From Impatiens glandulifera (taxonomy: Eukaryota > Streptophyta > Magnoliopsida > Ericales > Balsaminaceae), in contig NC_061867.1 of the NCBI RefSeq assembly GCF_907164915.1, positions 56,171,771 through 56,235,770 of the forward strand: a stretch of DNA of 64,000 nt, in the 5' to 3' direction. The position numbers were made by a program, and so were the translations under genes. Under the pieces are notes generated by a model. It was not told the origin of the DNA. It saw nothing but the letters and a program-made list of their open reading frames with translations, and searched no databases. Positions 24,295 to 34,798 of this stretch are shown here, piece after piece (within the stretch, counting starts at the first letter, position 1; each line of letters opens with the position of its first letter).

Positions 24295-26669
24295 GAACGA
24301 AAATGTATTCGCTTGTATATTAAATCCAAGGAATGGTTGAATGATTGAAGAAGCGCCAAAACATTTTACATTACATGTCACGTCAGATTACAATTATGAC
24401 AATGATTTCACTTATGGGAAACATATAATTAGCCAGAAGAGTAGATATTATAATACTTTATTATTTATAATAAATTCGTTATTTTATAAATGTTTAATGA
24501 CATGTGCATGAAAATATAAATAACAAATAATTATTATAATTCGACGTACAAATTTTCATTACAAGTTTCATAAACATTTCTACGTTTCATAAACATTTGT
24601 ACATTTTAACAATATTCATCTGCATCTCCAGCTTCAAGGCATCTCCATTGAAGCGACCACAGCGGATCTCTCACGCATAACCGGGGTCATACACCTGTTG
24701 AGTTATCTCTTGAGATGTTTTCCATCCCGGGGAATCTCCCAAAGCTGGCTCTTCCCACCAACAGTGGAACGAATGATCTTCATTTGATCGGTAGTTTCTA
24801 CTTGAGGTATCAAGCATTCGTGGTAACTGAAGATGTTTTCCACCAGTTGATCTTCATTGTATAAGTTTTCCATCACATTGAATCTCCCAAATGATACATC
24901 CCAACAAACAATCTGAAAAAAACACACACTCTCAACAACAATGCTCACGAAATATTTCATGCTGCCGACGAAGATTGTTTATGTAACCCGTACATTTATA
25001 GAAAACAATAAATCTGTTTTCTCAATAAAATATTTATATCTATTGATTCAGAAAAAGTAAATTTCCCGTGAGCAAATATCAAATCGGAACAGTTTGCAGT
25101 CCTTTGGTCACATCATGAAAAAGTAATTTCATTCACGAAAAAGTAATAACACTTATATTAAATAAAACAAATAATTCAATATTGTCATTCACATTATATT
25201 AAATAATAAATTATTTCTACATTAATAAAAATATTTTCAAAAATAATTATAAAATTATATTCAATATAATATTATTGCTATATGAAGAAAATTATGTTCA
25301 ATATAAATAAGAATGAAAATATATTTCATTGAAAACATTAAGCGTGAAAACATTTCAATATCCCACAAATTACCAAAATTAACATGAATTTTGAATTTCC
25401 GTGTATCATATAAAAAAATTAATTCGAACAGCGAAGAGATCTTAGCTAAAATAACTTCATGTTTATTTTTTAATTTTTTCAAACATCAATATTTACAGGG
25501 AGTCGTTTATAAGCGAAGAAATCTTCGCCACAATTGTTTTCCACCGGTCCCCCGTGTAAACCCCCTAACACAACCATGAGAAGCCCGCTTGTCTGTCATG
25601 TAAAGACATTAACCCGTGTATGTGAAGACCAAAATTAAATGTATTTTAAATTTCCGTTTATTAAATATTATATTAAATTATTAAAAATGACATGCAGCGA
25701 ACAAATATTCGCTCAACTGACTTGGCGGAACAGTGGGCAGTCCTTTGTTTTGTCACATCATTTATAAATTATATTTCATCATTGAAAAAGTAGTGTGTTT
25801 TTGTATAAAACCCTATAAAGAAATCATTTCATATCTATGGATTCAGAAAAAGTATTAAGCCCGTGATGATATGTCAAATCAGAACAGTGTGCAGTCTTCT
25901 TGTCACATCACATAAATTATTAAATATTATATTTTAATAAAGTATTGATATTATATTAAATATTTCATTATTGATAAAGTATTGTTACAATAATGTAATT
26001 AAAATTATATTTTATTAAATATTATTTCTATATAGATAAAATTATGTTAGGAAATAAGTATAAATTTTTATTATATATACTATTATTTCTATATGAGCAA
26101 AATCATATCGAATATAATTTAGATTTAAAATATTATTAATTAAAGAAATTCATATAATAAAAGGCTTGGAAATGACATCCAGCGAATAAATCTTCGTAAA
26201 CATATTAACATTTTAATTTTTTGAAACATGCTCTTTGTACGGGGTGTGGGTCGGAAACGAATAAATGTTCGCTTCATTATTTACATGGAAACACACTAAC
26301 CCTTGTATGTAAATGCCAAAATCAACATTAATTTTTTTGTCAATTTTTTAACACATGAATTCATCTAATTAAAGATGAAAAGCAGAGAACATATATCCGT
26401 TTTTAGTGAAAATTGCAATTTATGAGAAATTTATATGAAGCGAATAAATCTTCGCTTCAATGAATTCTAAGCCGACGTACATGTGAAACACTCAACCCTT
26501 ACATGAGAAGACCCTTTACCCCTGATGTAAGTACACCAACGCATGTATGTGAAGACAAAAATTATTAAGGAATGTGGGAGGAAAAGACACGCAGTGAATA
26601 AATCTTCGCTACAAACAATTTTTCAATTTTTAACCCTTAAATCACATTTCATTTTTATTTTTAATTCTT
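24295..26669. repeat. Tandem duplication inside the MULE, copy 1
   Basis: The block starts GAACGAAAATGTATTCGC and matches 26670-28892 in order over its whole length, at clearly more than 90% identity in most parts. It contains the small minus-strand ORF at 24703-24960 and subterminal-type repeats near 25545, 26250 and 26470. Confidence 0.88.
24703..24960 (-). CDS. Small unknown ORF, copy 1 of a duplicated pair
   Basis: 85 codons starting MKYFVSIVVESVCFFQIVC. A TATAAATG lies 33 bp upstream of the ATG. The duplicate at 27046-27336 keeps the frame through LIPQVETTDQMKIIR and then differs by one inserted base. An acceptor-like TTTTTTTCAG directly before ATTGTTTGTTGGG means this could instead be the last exon of a gene whose first exon I cannot see. 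No family is recognised. Confidence 0.4.
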   Translation of the reverse strand: MKYFVSIVVESVCFFQIVCWDVSFGRFNVMENLYNEDQLVENIFSYHECLIPQVETTDQMKIIRSTVGGKSQLWEIPRDGKHLKR

Positions 26670-28892
26670 GAACGAAAATGTATTCGCTTGTATATTAAAT
26701 CCAATCAAGGGTTGAATGATTGAAGAAGCTCCAAATCATTTTACATTACATGTCACGTCAGATTACAATTATGGCAATGATTTCACTTATGGGAAACGTA
26801 TACTTAGCCAGAAGAGTAGATATGATAATACTTTATTATTTCTAATAAATTCGATATTTTATAAATGTTTAATGACATGTGCATGAAAATATAAATAAAA
26901 AATATTTATTATAATTCGACGTATAAAATTTCATTACAAGTTTCATAAACATTTCTACGTTTCATAAACATTTTTACATTTTAACACTATTCATCGGCAT
27001 CTCCAGCTTCAAGGAATCTCCATTGAAGCGACTACAGCGGCTCTCTCACGCATAACTGGGGTCATACACCTGTTCAGTTATCTCTTGAGATGTTTTCCAT
27101 CCCAGGGAATCTCCCACAGTTGGCGCTTCCCACCAGCAGTGGACACGAATGATCTTCATTTGATCTGTAGTTTCTACTTGAGGTATCAAGCATTCGTGGT
27201 AACTGAAGATGTTTTCCACCAGTTGATCTTCATTGTACAAGTTTTCCATCACATAGAATCTCCCAAATGATACATCCCAACAAACTATCTTAAAAAAACA
27301 CACACTCTCAACAACAACGCTCACGAAATATTTCATGCTGCCGACGGAGATTGTTTATGTAACCCGTACATTTATAGCAAACAGAAAATCTGTTTTCTTC
27401 ATAAAATATTTAGATCTGTTGATTCAAAAAAAGTAAATTTCCCGTGATCAAATATCAAATCGGAACAGTTTGCAGTCCTTTGGTCACATCATGAAAAAGT
27501 AATTTCATTAACGAAAAAGTAATAACACTTATATTAAATAAAACAAATAATTCAATATTGTCATTAACATTATATTAAATAATAAATTATTTCCACATTA
27601 ATAAAAATATTTTCAGAAATAATTATAAAATTATATTCAATATCATATTATTGTTATATGAAGGAAATTATGTTCAATAACAATAAGAATGAAAATATAT
27701 TTTTATTGAAAACATTAAGCCTGAAAACATTTGAATATCCCACAAATTACCAAAATTAACATGAATTTTGAAGTTCAGTGTAACATATAAAAAAATTGAT
27801 TCGAACAGCGAAGAGATGTTAGCTACAATAACTCCATACGCGAAGAAATCTTCGCCACAATTGTTTTCCACCTGTCCCCCGTGTACACGCCCCAACACAA
27901 CCATGAGAAGCCCTCTTGTCTGTCATGGAAAGACACTAACCCTTGTATGTGAAGACCAAAGTAAAATGTATTTTAAATTTCCATTTTTTGAATATTATAT
28001 TAAATTATTAAAAATGACATGCAGCGAACAAATATTCGCTCTACTGACTTGGCGGAACAGTGGGCAGTCTTTTGTTTTGTCACATCATTTATAAATTATA
28101 TTTCATCATTGAAAAAGTAGTGTGTTTTTGTATAAAACCCGATAAAGAAATCATTTCATATCTATGGATTCAGAAAAAGTATTAAGCCCGTGATAATATG
28201 TCAAATCGGAACAGTGTGCAGTCTTCTTGTCACATCACATTAAATATTAATTCTATATAGATAAAATTATGTTAGGAAATAAGTATAAATTTTTATTATA
28301 TATAATATTATTTCTATATGAGAAAAATCATATCGAATATAATTTACATTTAAAATATTATGAATTAAAGAAATTCATATAATTCAATTATAGCGTCAGA
28401 CCAATTTAATCAAAGACTTGGAAATAACATATTAACATTTTAATTTTTTGAAACATGCTCTCTGTACGGGGTGTGGGTCGGAAGCGAATAAATGTTCGCT
28501 TCATTATTTACATGGAAACACACTAACCCTTGTATGTAAATGCCAAAATCAACATTAATTTTTTTGTCAATTTTTGAACACATGAATTCATCTAATTAAA
28601 GATGAAAAGCAGAGAACATATATCCGTTTTTAGTGAAAATTGCAATTTATGAGAAATTTATATGAAGCGAATAAATCTTCGCTTCAATGAATTCTAAGCT
28701 GACGTACATGTGAAACACTCAACCCTTACATGAGAAGACCCTTTACCCCTGATGTAAGTACACCAACGCATGTATGTGAAGACCAAAATTATTAAGGAAT
28801 GTGGGAGGAAAAGACACGCAGCGAATAAATCTTCGCTACAAACAATTTTTCAATTCTTATCCCGTAAATCACACTTCATTTTTATTTATAAT
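26670..28892. repeat. Tandem duplication inside the MULE, copy 2
   Basis: Second copy of the 2375 bp unit. It lacks some segments of copy 1, for example in the parts that match about 25455-25510 and 25920-26020. The two copies differ enough that the duplication is older than the near-identical TIRs would suggest. Confidence 0.88.
27046..27336 (-). CDS. Small unknown ORF, copy 2 with a frame change
   Basis: 96 codons starting MKYFVSVVVESVCFFKIVC. It is the paralogue of the ORF at 24703-24960. One extra base (GTGGACACG against GTGGAACG on the plus strand) changes the last third, giving the tail EQVYDPSYA. Which version is ancestral is unclear. The near absence of other changes in the shared part could mean constraint or a recent duplication. 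Confidence 0.35.
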   Translation of the reverse strand: MKYFVSVVVESVCFFKIVCWDVSFGRFYVMENLYNEDQLVENIFSYHECLIPQVETTDQMKIIRVHCWWEAPTVGDSLGWKTSQEITEQVYDPSYA

Positions 28893-29875
28893 TCATTACT
28901 GATTTGTTTTCGTACGGTATATCATATCTTAAAGTATTCATTACACTTCGAATCAGACCAGTCTTCAATATTTTAGACAGGAAACATCATTCATAATTTA
29001 TATATTTTTAATTAAAAAGTAGAAACAAAAATTAGGTGTTGTTTGATCTTGGTACAATTATTATCGAAACAAAAAATTTATAGAAATAAAGGCTCAATCC
29101 TCCGGTCATAAATCAAAAAATTACATTTAATATAATTAACATTATATGAAATATTAAATTATTAATACATAACAAACATTATATTTATTACATCAGTGTA
29201 AAAGTAAAATATATATATTGTTATTTATATTTGAAGAAAAAGAAATTAAATTTAATTCACAGCTCAATTAAAAATGAAATTAATAAAATGAAGCGCCAAA
29301 AATTTTTTGACATGTCAATTCAACTGTCACAAAGTCTCAGGCTTTGTGACCACGGCAAGTCATTTCCACCGCTACCATCCAATCAAATGTCAATCCTTTA
29401 GATTGGATACGATCTGTTAGATTTGCTGATCGAAGAATTGTTCGCTTCTTCCGCATTGAGAAGCAAATAGTTGTTCCCATTGTGTGAATTTTTTTTTAAA
29501 TAATGTGAAACAAGAAAGACATGTACTAAGCGAAGATATATTCGTACAATGCGGAATTCTGCACGAATACATCCTCGCCTATTCTAGTATGTTTCTTTTC
29601 ATAATGCAGAATTACATGTCACATTCCATGAGCGAATATCGCTTCTACTCATACGAAGTTCATGAGAAACTCCTTATTCATGTTTGTGAAAACCGATACG
29701 GCCTCATGAAAATACATTCACACTAACAGAGCACTTTACAAAGTAAAACATCTCAAGCCCGAATCCGGCCGTCATACACCTAGGTTATTCTACCATCTGA
29801 CCTAGCGCTGTCGTCTCCGGCATTTCGACTACAAATCCATTTCTCTTCCGGTTAGTATCTTCTGCTCTTGCGAAA
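28893..29875. other. MULE interior before the second DUF1985-like gene
   Basis: AT-rich to about 29290, then mixed sequence with GCGAA/TTCGC-type motifs near 29430, 29530 and 29570. An 80-codon frame at 29484-29726 runs through these motifs and has no family signal. From about 29740 the sequence looks like the leader of the next gene. Confidence 0.55.
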
Positions 29876-31287
29876 ATGGTAAGAAGTGTTTACGGTTGCA
29901 TGCTTGGGTCTATTTCGTTTTCTTAGTTTAGTTAGTTCGAATCTAAATGTGACTCTATCATCTCAGAATCAGGATTCCGATATGCAAATAGTTCCATATA
30001 CTGAATCCACGACGAAAGTTAACACACTAAGGTAATTACGCTAATGTTAGAATTGTACAAATTTGCCTATATTTGGATTAGGGAAGTAATCCAATTTGCT
30101 AATGTTAATGTAGTGTTCAACAAAGGAAAAGAAAACCCGATGCATCAGGCACGCCCACGACACCACTGGATATTCTGGCCAACGCGGCGAATGAAGCACT
30201 TAGTGAGAACCAGGTTAAGAAGAAAAGAAGAAGGACTCGTGACCCTGATGTTGATTTCAAGAGCAGAACCTCTCCATCATTACTTCATCACCTGATTAAT
30301 AGGTTATCTGAAGAACAGAAGCAGGCTGTGAGGGACATAGGATTTGGTTCCCTTCTGTCACTTGGCATATCAAAATGCCCACTTCAATTCTCACGGTGCA
30401 TTGTGAGTCTCTTCAATCCCAGAAGGAGGAGCATCGTCCTACACAGTGGAGAGGAGATGCAGATTGATGAAGAGGATGTTCAATGTGTATTGAACATACC
30501 CAGAGGGGAATTAGTAGTGGCAGAGTGTTTAGGAAATCACACGGACGACAAGGTGTACAAGGACCATCTCACGGCGTGGAGAAGGAGATGGGGATTCGAG
30601 AACAGTGGAGGTCCTTCAACCTACCAAATGCCTGACAAAATTCTACAAAACACAGAAGGAGACAATAACTTCAAGATGGACTTCGTGGTGTTTGTTGTAT
30701 CCAGTTTTTTGTGGACATCCCAAAATCCACAGTGCAGGTAAACCCAAAGAACCTAACATTAATTATGTGATTTCATTTAGAACTTCAATATCATTTAAAA
30801 TGGCTTGAGTCACTCCTTTTTTATGTACAGATTCAAAGTACTGAAATCCCTCCAGGATGTATCTAAAATCAAAGACTACAACTGGTGCAAGTTCACGTTA
30901 GACGGGCTAGTCGACAGTGTTTATAAGTGGAAAGAAAAGAAGACATCCTATTTCCATGGACCATTAACCTTTCTTTTGGTGAGTGTAGAAATATATTTGC
31001 TGGAGGTTGTACATTCATAATTTTTTCATGAGTTTGAACGTAACATATATTTGTTCATGCTAATGTATCAGTTGTGCTACTTGGACCGTGTGGTTGAGTT
31101 CAAGGTAAACAGTCAGATCTCAAGGAGTTTTCCTATTTTAGGATGCTGGGACGAGAAGAAGATGTACGAAAGGGTTGAGTATGAGGCTGCACAGGGGGGG
31201 TTTGGACATGGTAGGGTAGTTGCTCACATAGACATTCCGAATGAGCAACCACCGATTCAACAAAATGTGCAGCCAACACCACCATAA
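29876..31287 (+). CDS. DUF1985-like paralogue without protease domain
   Basis: Exons 29876-29878 (ATG only), 29967-30031, 30126-30737, 30831-30978 and 31072-31287 join in frame to 347 residues. The protein is a clear paralogue of the N-terminal half of the Ulp1 gene at 17838: LSEEQKQAVRDIGFGSLLSLG, NFKMDFVVFVVSSFLW and the WCKFTLDGLVDSVYKWKEK region align, and introns fall at the same places. A basic stretch KKKRRRTRD may be a nuclear signal. After the TAA at 31285 the same frame stays open for about 200 codons with a helical, charged tail, so this TAA may be a nonsense mutation. No Ulp1 domain follows. The function is unknown. Confidence 0.6.
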
Positions 31288-31679
31288 TCTGGAGATGACC
31301 ATCAAACTGAGCAGGCTCCAATTACACAAAACCTGGCATCATGTTTGAGGAAGGTTGCCGCCGCTGCAGACGAATTGGCACAAGGGGCTAAATATCTGTA
31401 TGAGATGCACCAGATAAATGCCATGGAACTTGTACAGTCTGCATTTGAGCCATTGGCCACGGTACTAAACTCCAATTCAATCCTGAGGGAAGGCTTACAG
31501 CGGAGCCTGGACAAAAAAAAGCAGCAGACCAGAGGAAGTGTCATTAACCCCAACACAGAAGCCACCACCCAACCATTGTGGAGTCGTGAAGATGTGGATT
31601 CTGGTTTGGTCGACGGGGAGCCGGTTACGAATCGCCGTGAAAGGAGGCAGGAAGAGAGAGAGAGAGATGAATCAGGCAG

Positions 31680-32593
31680 AAATGATTATAAAATAATCAT
31701 ATTAGGGGGTATATATATTCATGTAACCGGCGCGAACATATATTCTTTCGAAAAGCGACTATTCATTCCATGTCACATGACACAGGGACCAGGGGCGAAG
31801 AAGTGTTCTCTCGAGAAGCGACTATTCAATCCATTTTACATGGAACATGTTCTAGGCGAACAAATATTCTCTACCAGCGAAAAAATTTAAATAAAAAAAA
31901 AACAAAATAGGAATGAATTAATTGAAGCGAATATTATATCGCTGCATGTCATTTTAAATTAATTGAATTAACATTTATTAATAAACGGAAATAAAAAAAA
32001 TAAGAAAAGAAATAGCAAATAATTGAGGCGAAGATTTGTTCGGTTGCTGCATGTCATCTTCAATTAATTGAATTAATATTTAATAAACGTAAATATAAAA
32101 TCCATGTCATTTTGGTCTTTACATGGACGGGTATGTGTCTTTCCATGGTAGGCAAGCGGTCTTCTCATGGGTGGGTATGGGGGTTTTACATGATGTTTTC
32201 ATTAAAATTAATTTAAGCAAATATATCTTCGCTCATGAGGGTCTCCAGGCAAAAATAATGAAATTTAAAATTAACAAAAAAAAATAGCCAATGAATTGAA
32301 GCAAAGATTTGTTCGGTTGCTGAATGTCATCTTCAATTAATTGAATTAATATTATATAACTGGAAATATAAAATCCATGTCATTTTGGTCTTCACATAGA
32401 CGGGTAAGTGTATTTCCATGGCAGGCAGGCGGTCTTCTCATGGGTGGGTTGGGGGGTTTACATGATGTTTTTATTAAAATTAATTGAAGCAAATATATCT
32501 TCGCTCCTGAGGGTCTCCAGGCCAAAAAAATTAAATAAAATTAATAAAAAAAATATGAATTAATTGAATTAATATTTAATAAACTGAAATATA
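31680..32593. other. Right subterminal repeats of the MULE
   Basis: Inverted counterparts of the left subterminal units: GTGGGTATGGGGGTTTTACATGA, ATTTTGGTCTTTACATGGACGGG and GAATATTATATCGCTGCATG recur two to three times up to the right TIR. A short repeat near 31750 and 31810 contains AAGCGACTATTCA. The frame of the preceding gene runs open into this region until 31888. Confidence 0.7.
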
Positions 32594-33146
32594 ATTATTA
32601 AAATTAATTGAAGCAAATATATCTTCGCTCCCGAGGGTCTGAAGGCCAAAAAAATTAAATGAAAAAAAATGAATGAATTAATTGAAGCGAATATTATATC
32701 GCTGCATGTGTTTTTTAATAAATCAAATTAATAATTAATAAACGTAAATATAAAATCCCTGTCATTTTGGTCTTTACATAGACGTGTAAGTGTATTTTCA
32801 TGAACGGCAAGCGGTCTTCTCATGGGTGGGTATGGGGGGTTTACATGAGGGTCAGGGCAACGGGCGTGTAAATCTTCGCTCCCATCGCATCTCACCCTTC
32901 CCTCTAACACGATGCCCTGAGCGAAGATATCTTATCGGTGTGCTATATGATTATTATATTAATTGATGCCGTTAACAGGCGCTGCCGTTAACGGCGTCTT
33001 GTGTGAACCCGGGACGCAACCCGGATTCCGGATCCTCCCTCCCTCCGTCTCCTCCCCAGATTGATTTATTATTAAAATAATAATGCTGCAATCTGATTGG
33101 TCCGCCACAGGGGAACACAGCAATCGGTAGCAGAAGATCTGAATTG
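32594..33146 (-). repeat. Right terminal inverted repeat of the MULE
   Basis: Inverted partner of 16590-17143. The near identity of the two ends points to a recent insertion or to gene conversion between the ends. Confidence 0.93.
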
Positions 33147-33155
33147 ACCAAATAG
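33147..33155. repeat. Right 9 bp target-site duplication
   Basis: ACCAAATAG, identical to the copy at 16581-16589 and directly next to the right TIR end GATCTGAATTG. Confidence 0.93.
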
Positions 33156-34798
33156 AGACCACTCTTCAGAAATTAAAATATATTATAAAGAATAAATAAA
33201 TAAACTTTGTTCTAATGGATAATTTGATGATACTGTCCAAAAATAAAATTAATCTTTCACATAAAATATTTTAAGTTCTAATGATTTCAAAAATAACTCA
33301 TAAACTCATTAATTAAAATAGCTCATTAATTGAAAATAGTAGAAAAAATTAATTTATATAAATTACTAAATTTTTGTTTTTTAAAAACTAATACTTATCA
33401 AATTCAATTAGGAGTTACCTATAAAATATATTAAAAAAAAAAATAAATCGCTAATGATTTAGATATCAAATTGTATGAATAATTTAATAAAGTAAAATTT
33501 TAAAACGTTATACAATTTGGTGAGAGTGACTCTAAAAATAAACTTAGTTAAATTCTTGAACGATAAATATTTTATCCGAACCAATGAAACGTTGTTGTAG
33601 GAAGACGTAAACTCGTACTCAATACAAAAATTATCAACACAAAAGAGTATAAATATCGAACAAATTATGAATGAAATCGAGCCGACTAGGATGGAATGGA
33701 ATGGAATGGAAGAAGAAAAAATAAATGATAAAAACAAATATAAAAAAAATGAGTTTATTTGTTGAAAATAAAAATGGTGGAACAGAAGCGACCGACCGAC
33801 TGACTTCTTGTAGATGCCGTCCTCAAACAAACATACACTGATCTCTCCTTTCTCACTGAACTTCCTTCTTCTTTCTTTGTAATCAACCTCCGCAGGTCAG
33901 AACACAATCTTACGAGTCTCGATCTCCCCCTTCTACAAGGTACCTTTTACTTCTTTTCTCACTCGTCTTCTCATCATCATCAACTTTCATTTGTTTGTTT
34001 GTTTGTTTGTGTTGTAGCAGGAGCACCAGATTCGATCTTTTGCGGTGCTTACTTTCCTGCTCTCTCTAGAAAGCTTCACGGTGATTTCCTCTTTCTCTCT
34101 ATCTCTCTATATATATCTCAATGTACTACAGATCCGAGCAAAGATGTTCTTGCTCGTTTAAATTGACCCCTTCCTCTTCCTTACTTAACCATTACTAGTC
34201 TACTCGTTCTCTTTAATTTCTTTTATCTTGCTTGGGGGATCGGACACTTATATATATAGGAGATCTAGGGTTTCTATTTTCATTCAATTCAATCCAATCC
34301 AATCATTCTGAAGACTTGTTTTACGGAATTCCTATACTGCTGATCAGGACATCACAATTGGGCTTCAATTCAATCATTCTCTATCTTCTCCACTAATCTA
34401 TCAGCTTTCTGCTGCTATACAACCGTAAATAATAATAATAATATTAAGTTAAGCAGCCAGCTCTTAAGTGTGTCATCAATTATCTTATCTTCATTCAACA
34501 TCTCAATACATTTTTTCCAATCTAGATTTGTTTGGACATTCTGCTACTACTACTACTACGTGCTCAACTGTTTTTCTTGCATTTAGAGATTTATTATAAT
34601 GAAACCATTGATTACAAGTTCTAATCTCTCTTCTTTTGGCTTTCAATACCTACTTCTTTCCTGAGTTTTGATATCCCTAGCTATATTTTCTCTGTAGTTA
34701 TACCGGTTGGGAATTATATCACTTCACTTGGAGGATATCATTATACAAGGGGGGTTGGTTGGTTGGTTGGTCGGTTGGTCATAAGGAAGGATTCCAGC
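33156..34798. other. AT-rich spacer and leader of the acidic membrane protein gene
   Basis: 33156-33780 is AT-rich with nothing recognisable. From about 33830 the sequence is pyrimidine-rich and looks like an untranslated leader with introns (possible donor CTACAAG/GTACC at 33940, acceptor TTGTAGCAG near 34020). A GGTT repeat lies at 34754-34780, just before the start codon. Confidence 0.55.

Larger units (their letters stand above)
16590..33146. mobile_element. Large Mutator-like element carrying Ulp1-type genes
   Basis: The element is bounded by inverted repeats starting CAATTCAGATCTTCTGC and by a perfect 9 bp direct duplication, ACCAAATAG, at 16581-16589 and 33147-33155. Long TIRs and a 9 bp duplication are diagnostic of Mutator-like elements (MULEs). 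It is 16557 bp long. Inside are a Ulp1-protease gene in ruins, a DUF7745-like ORF, a truncated paralogue of the Ulp1 gene's N-terminus, a tandem duplication and many copies of short palindromes. No mudrA-type transposase is recognisable, so it is probably mobilised in trans. Ulp1-bearing MULEs (Kaonashi type) are known in plants; the combination and size seen here are what stand out. Confidence 0.93.

Noticed and set aside
29484..29726. 80-codon frame in the MULE
   Set aside because: It runs through the GCGAA/TTCGC palindromes and has no family signal; probably chance.
16590..33146. CACTA or LTR element as an alternative reading of the large insertion
   Set aside because: Ends are inverted, not direct; they begin CAATTC, not CACTA; the duplication is 9 bp, not 3 or 5.
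34763..34798. Longer N-terminus of the acidic membrane protein
   Set aside because: It would begin with TTG in a GGTT repeat; the first ATG (34799) starts the conserved MYKQSSGRN sequence.
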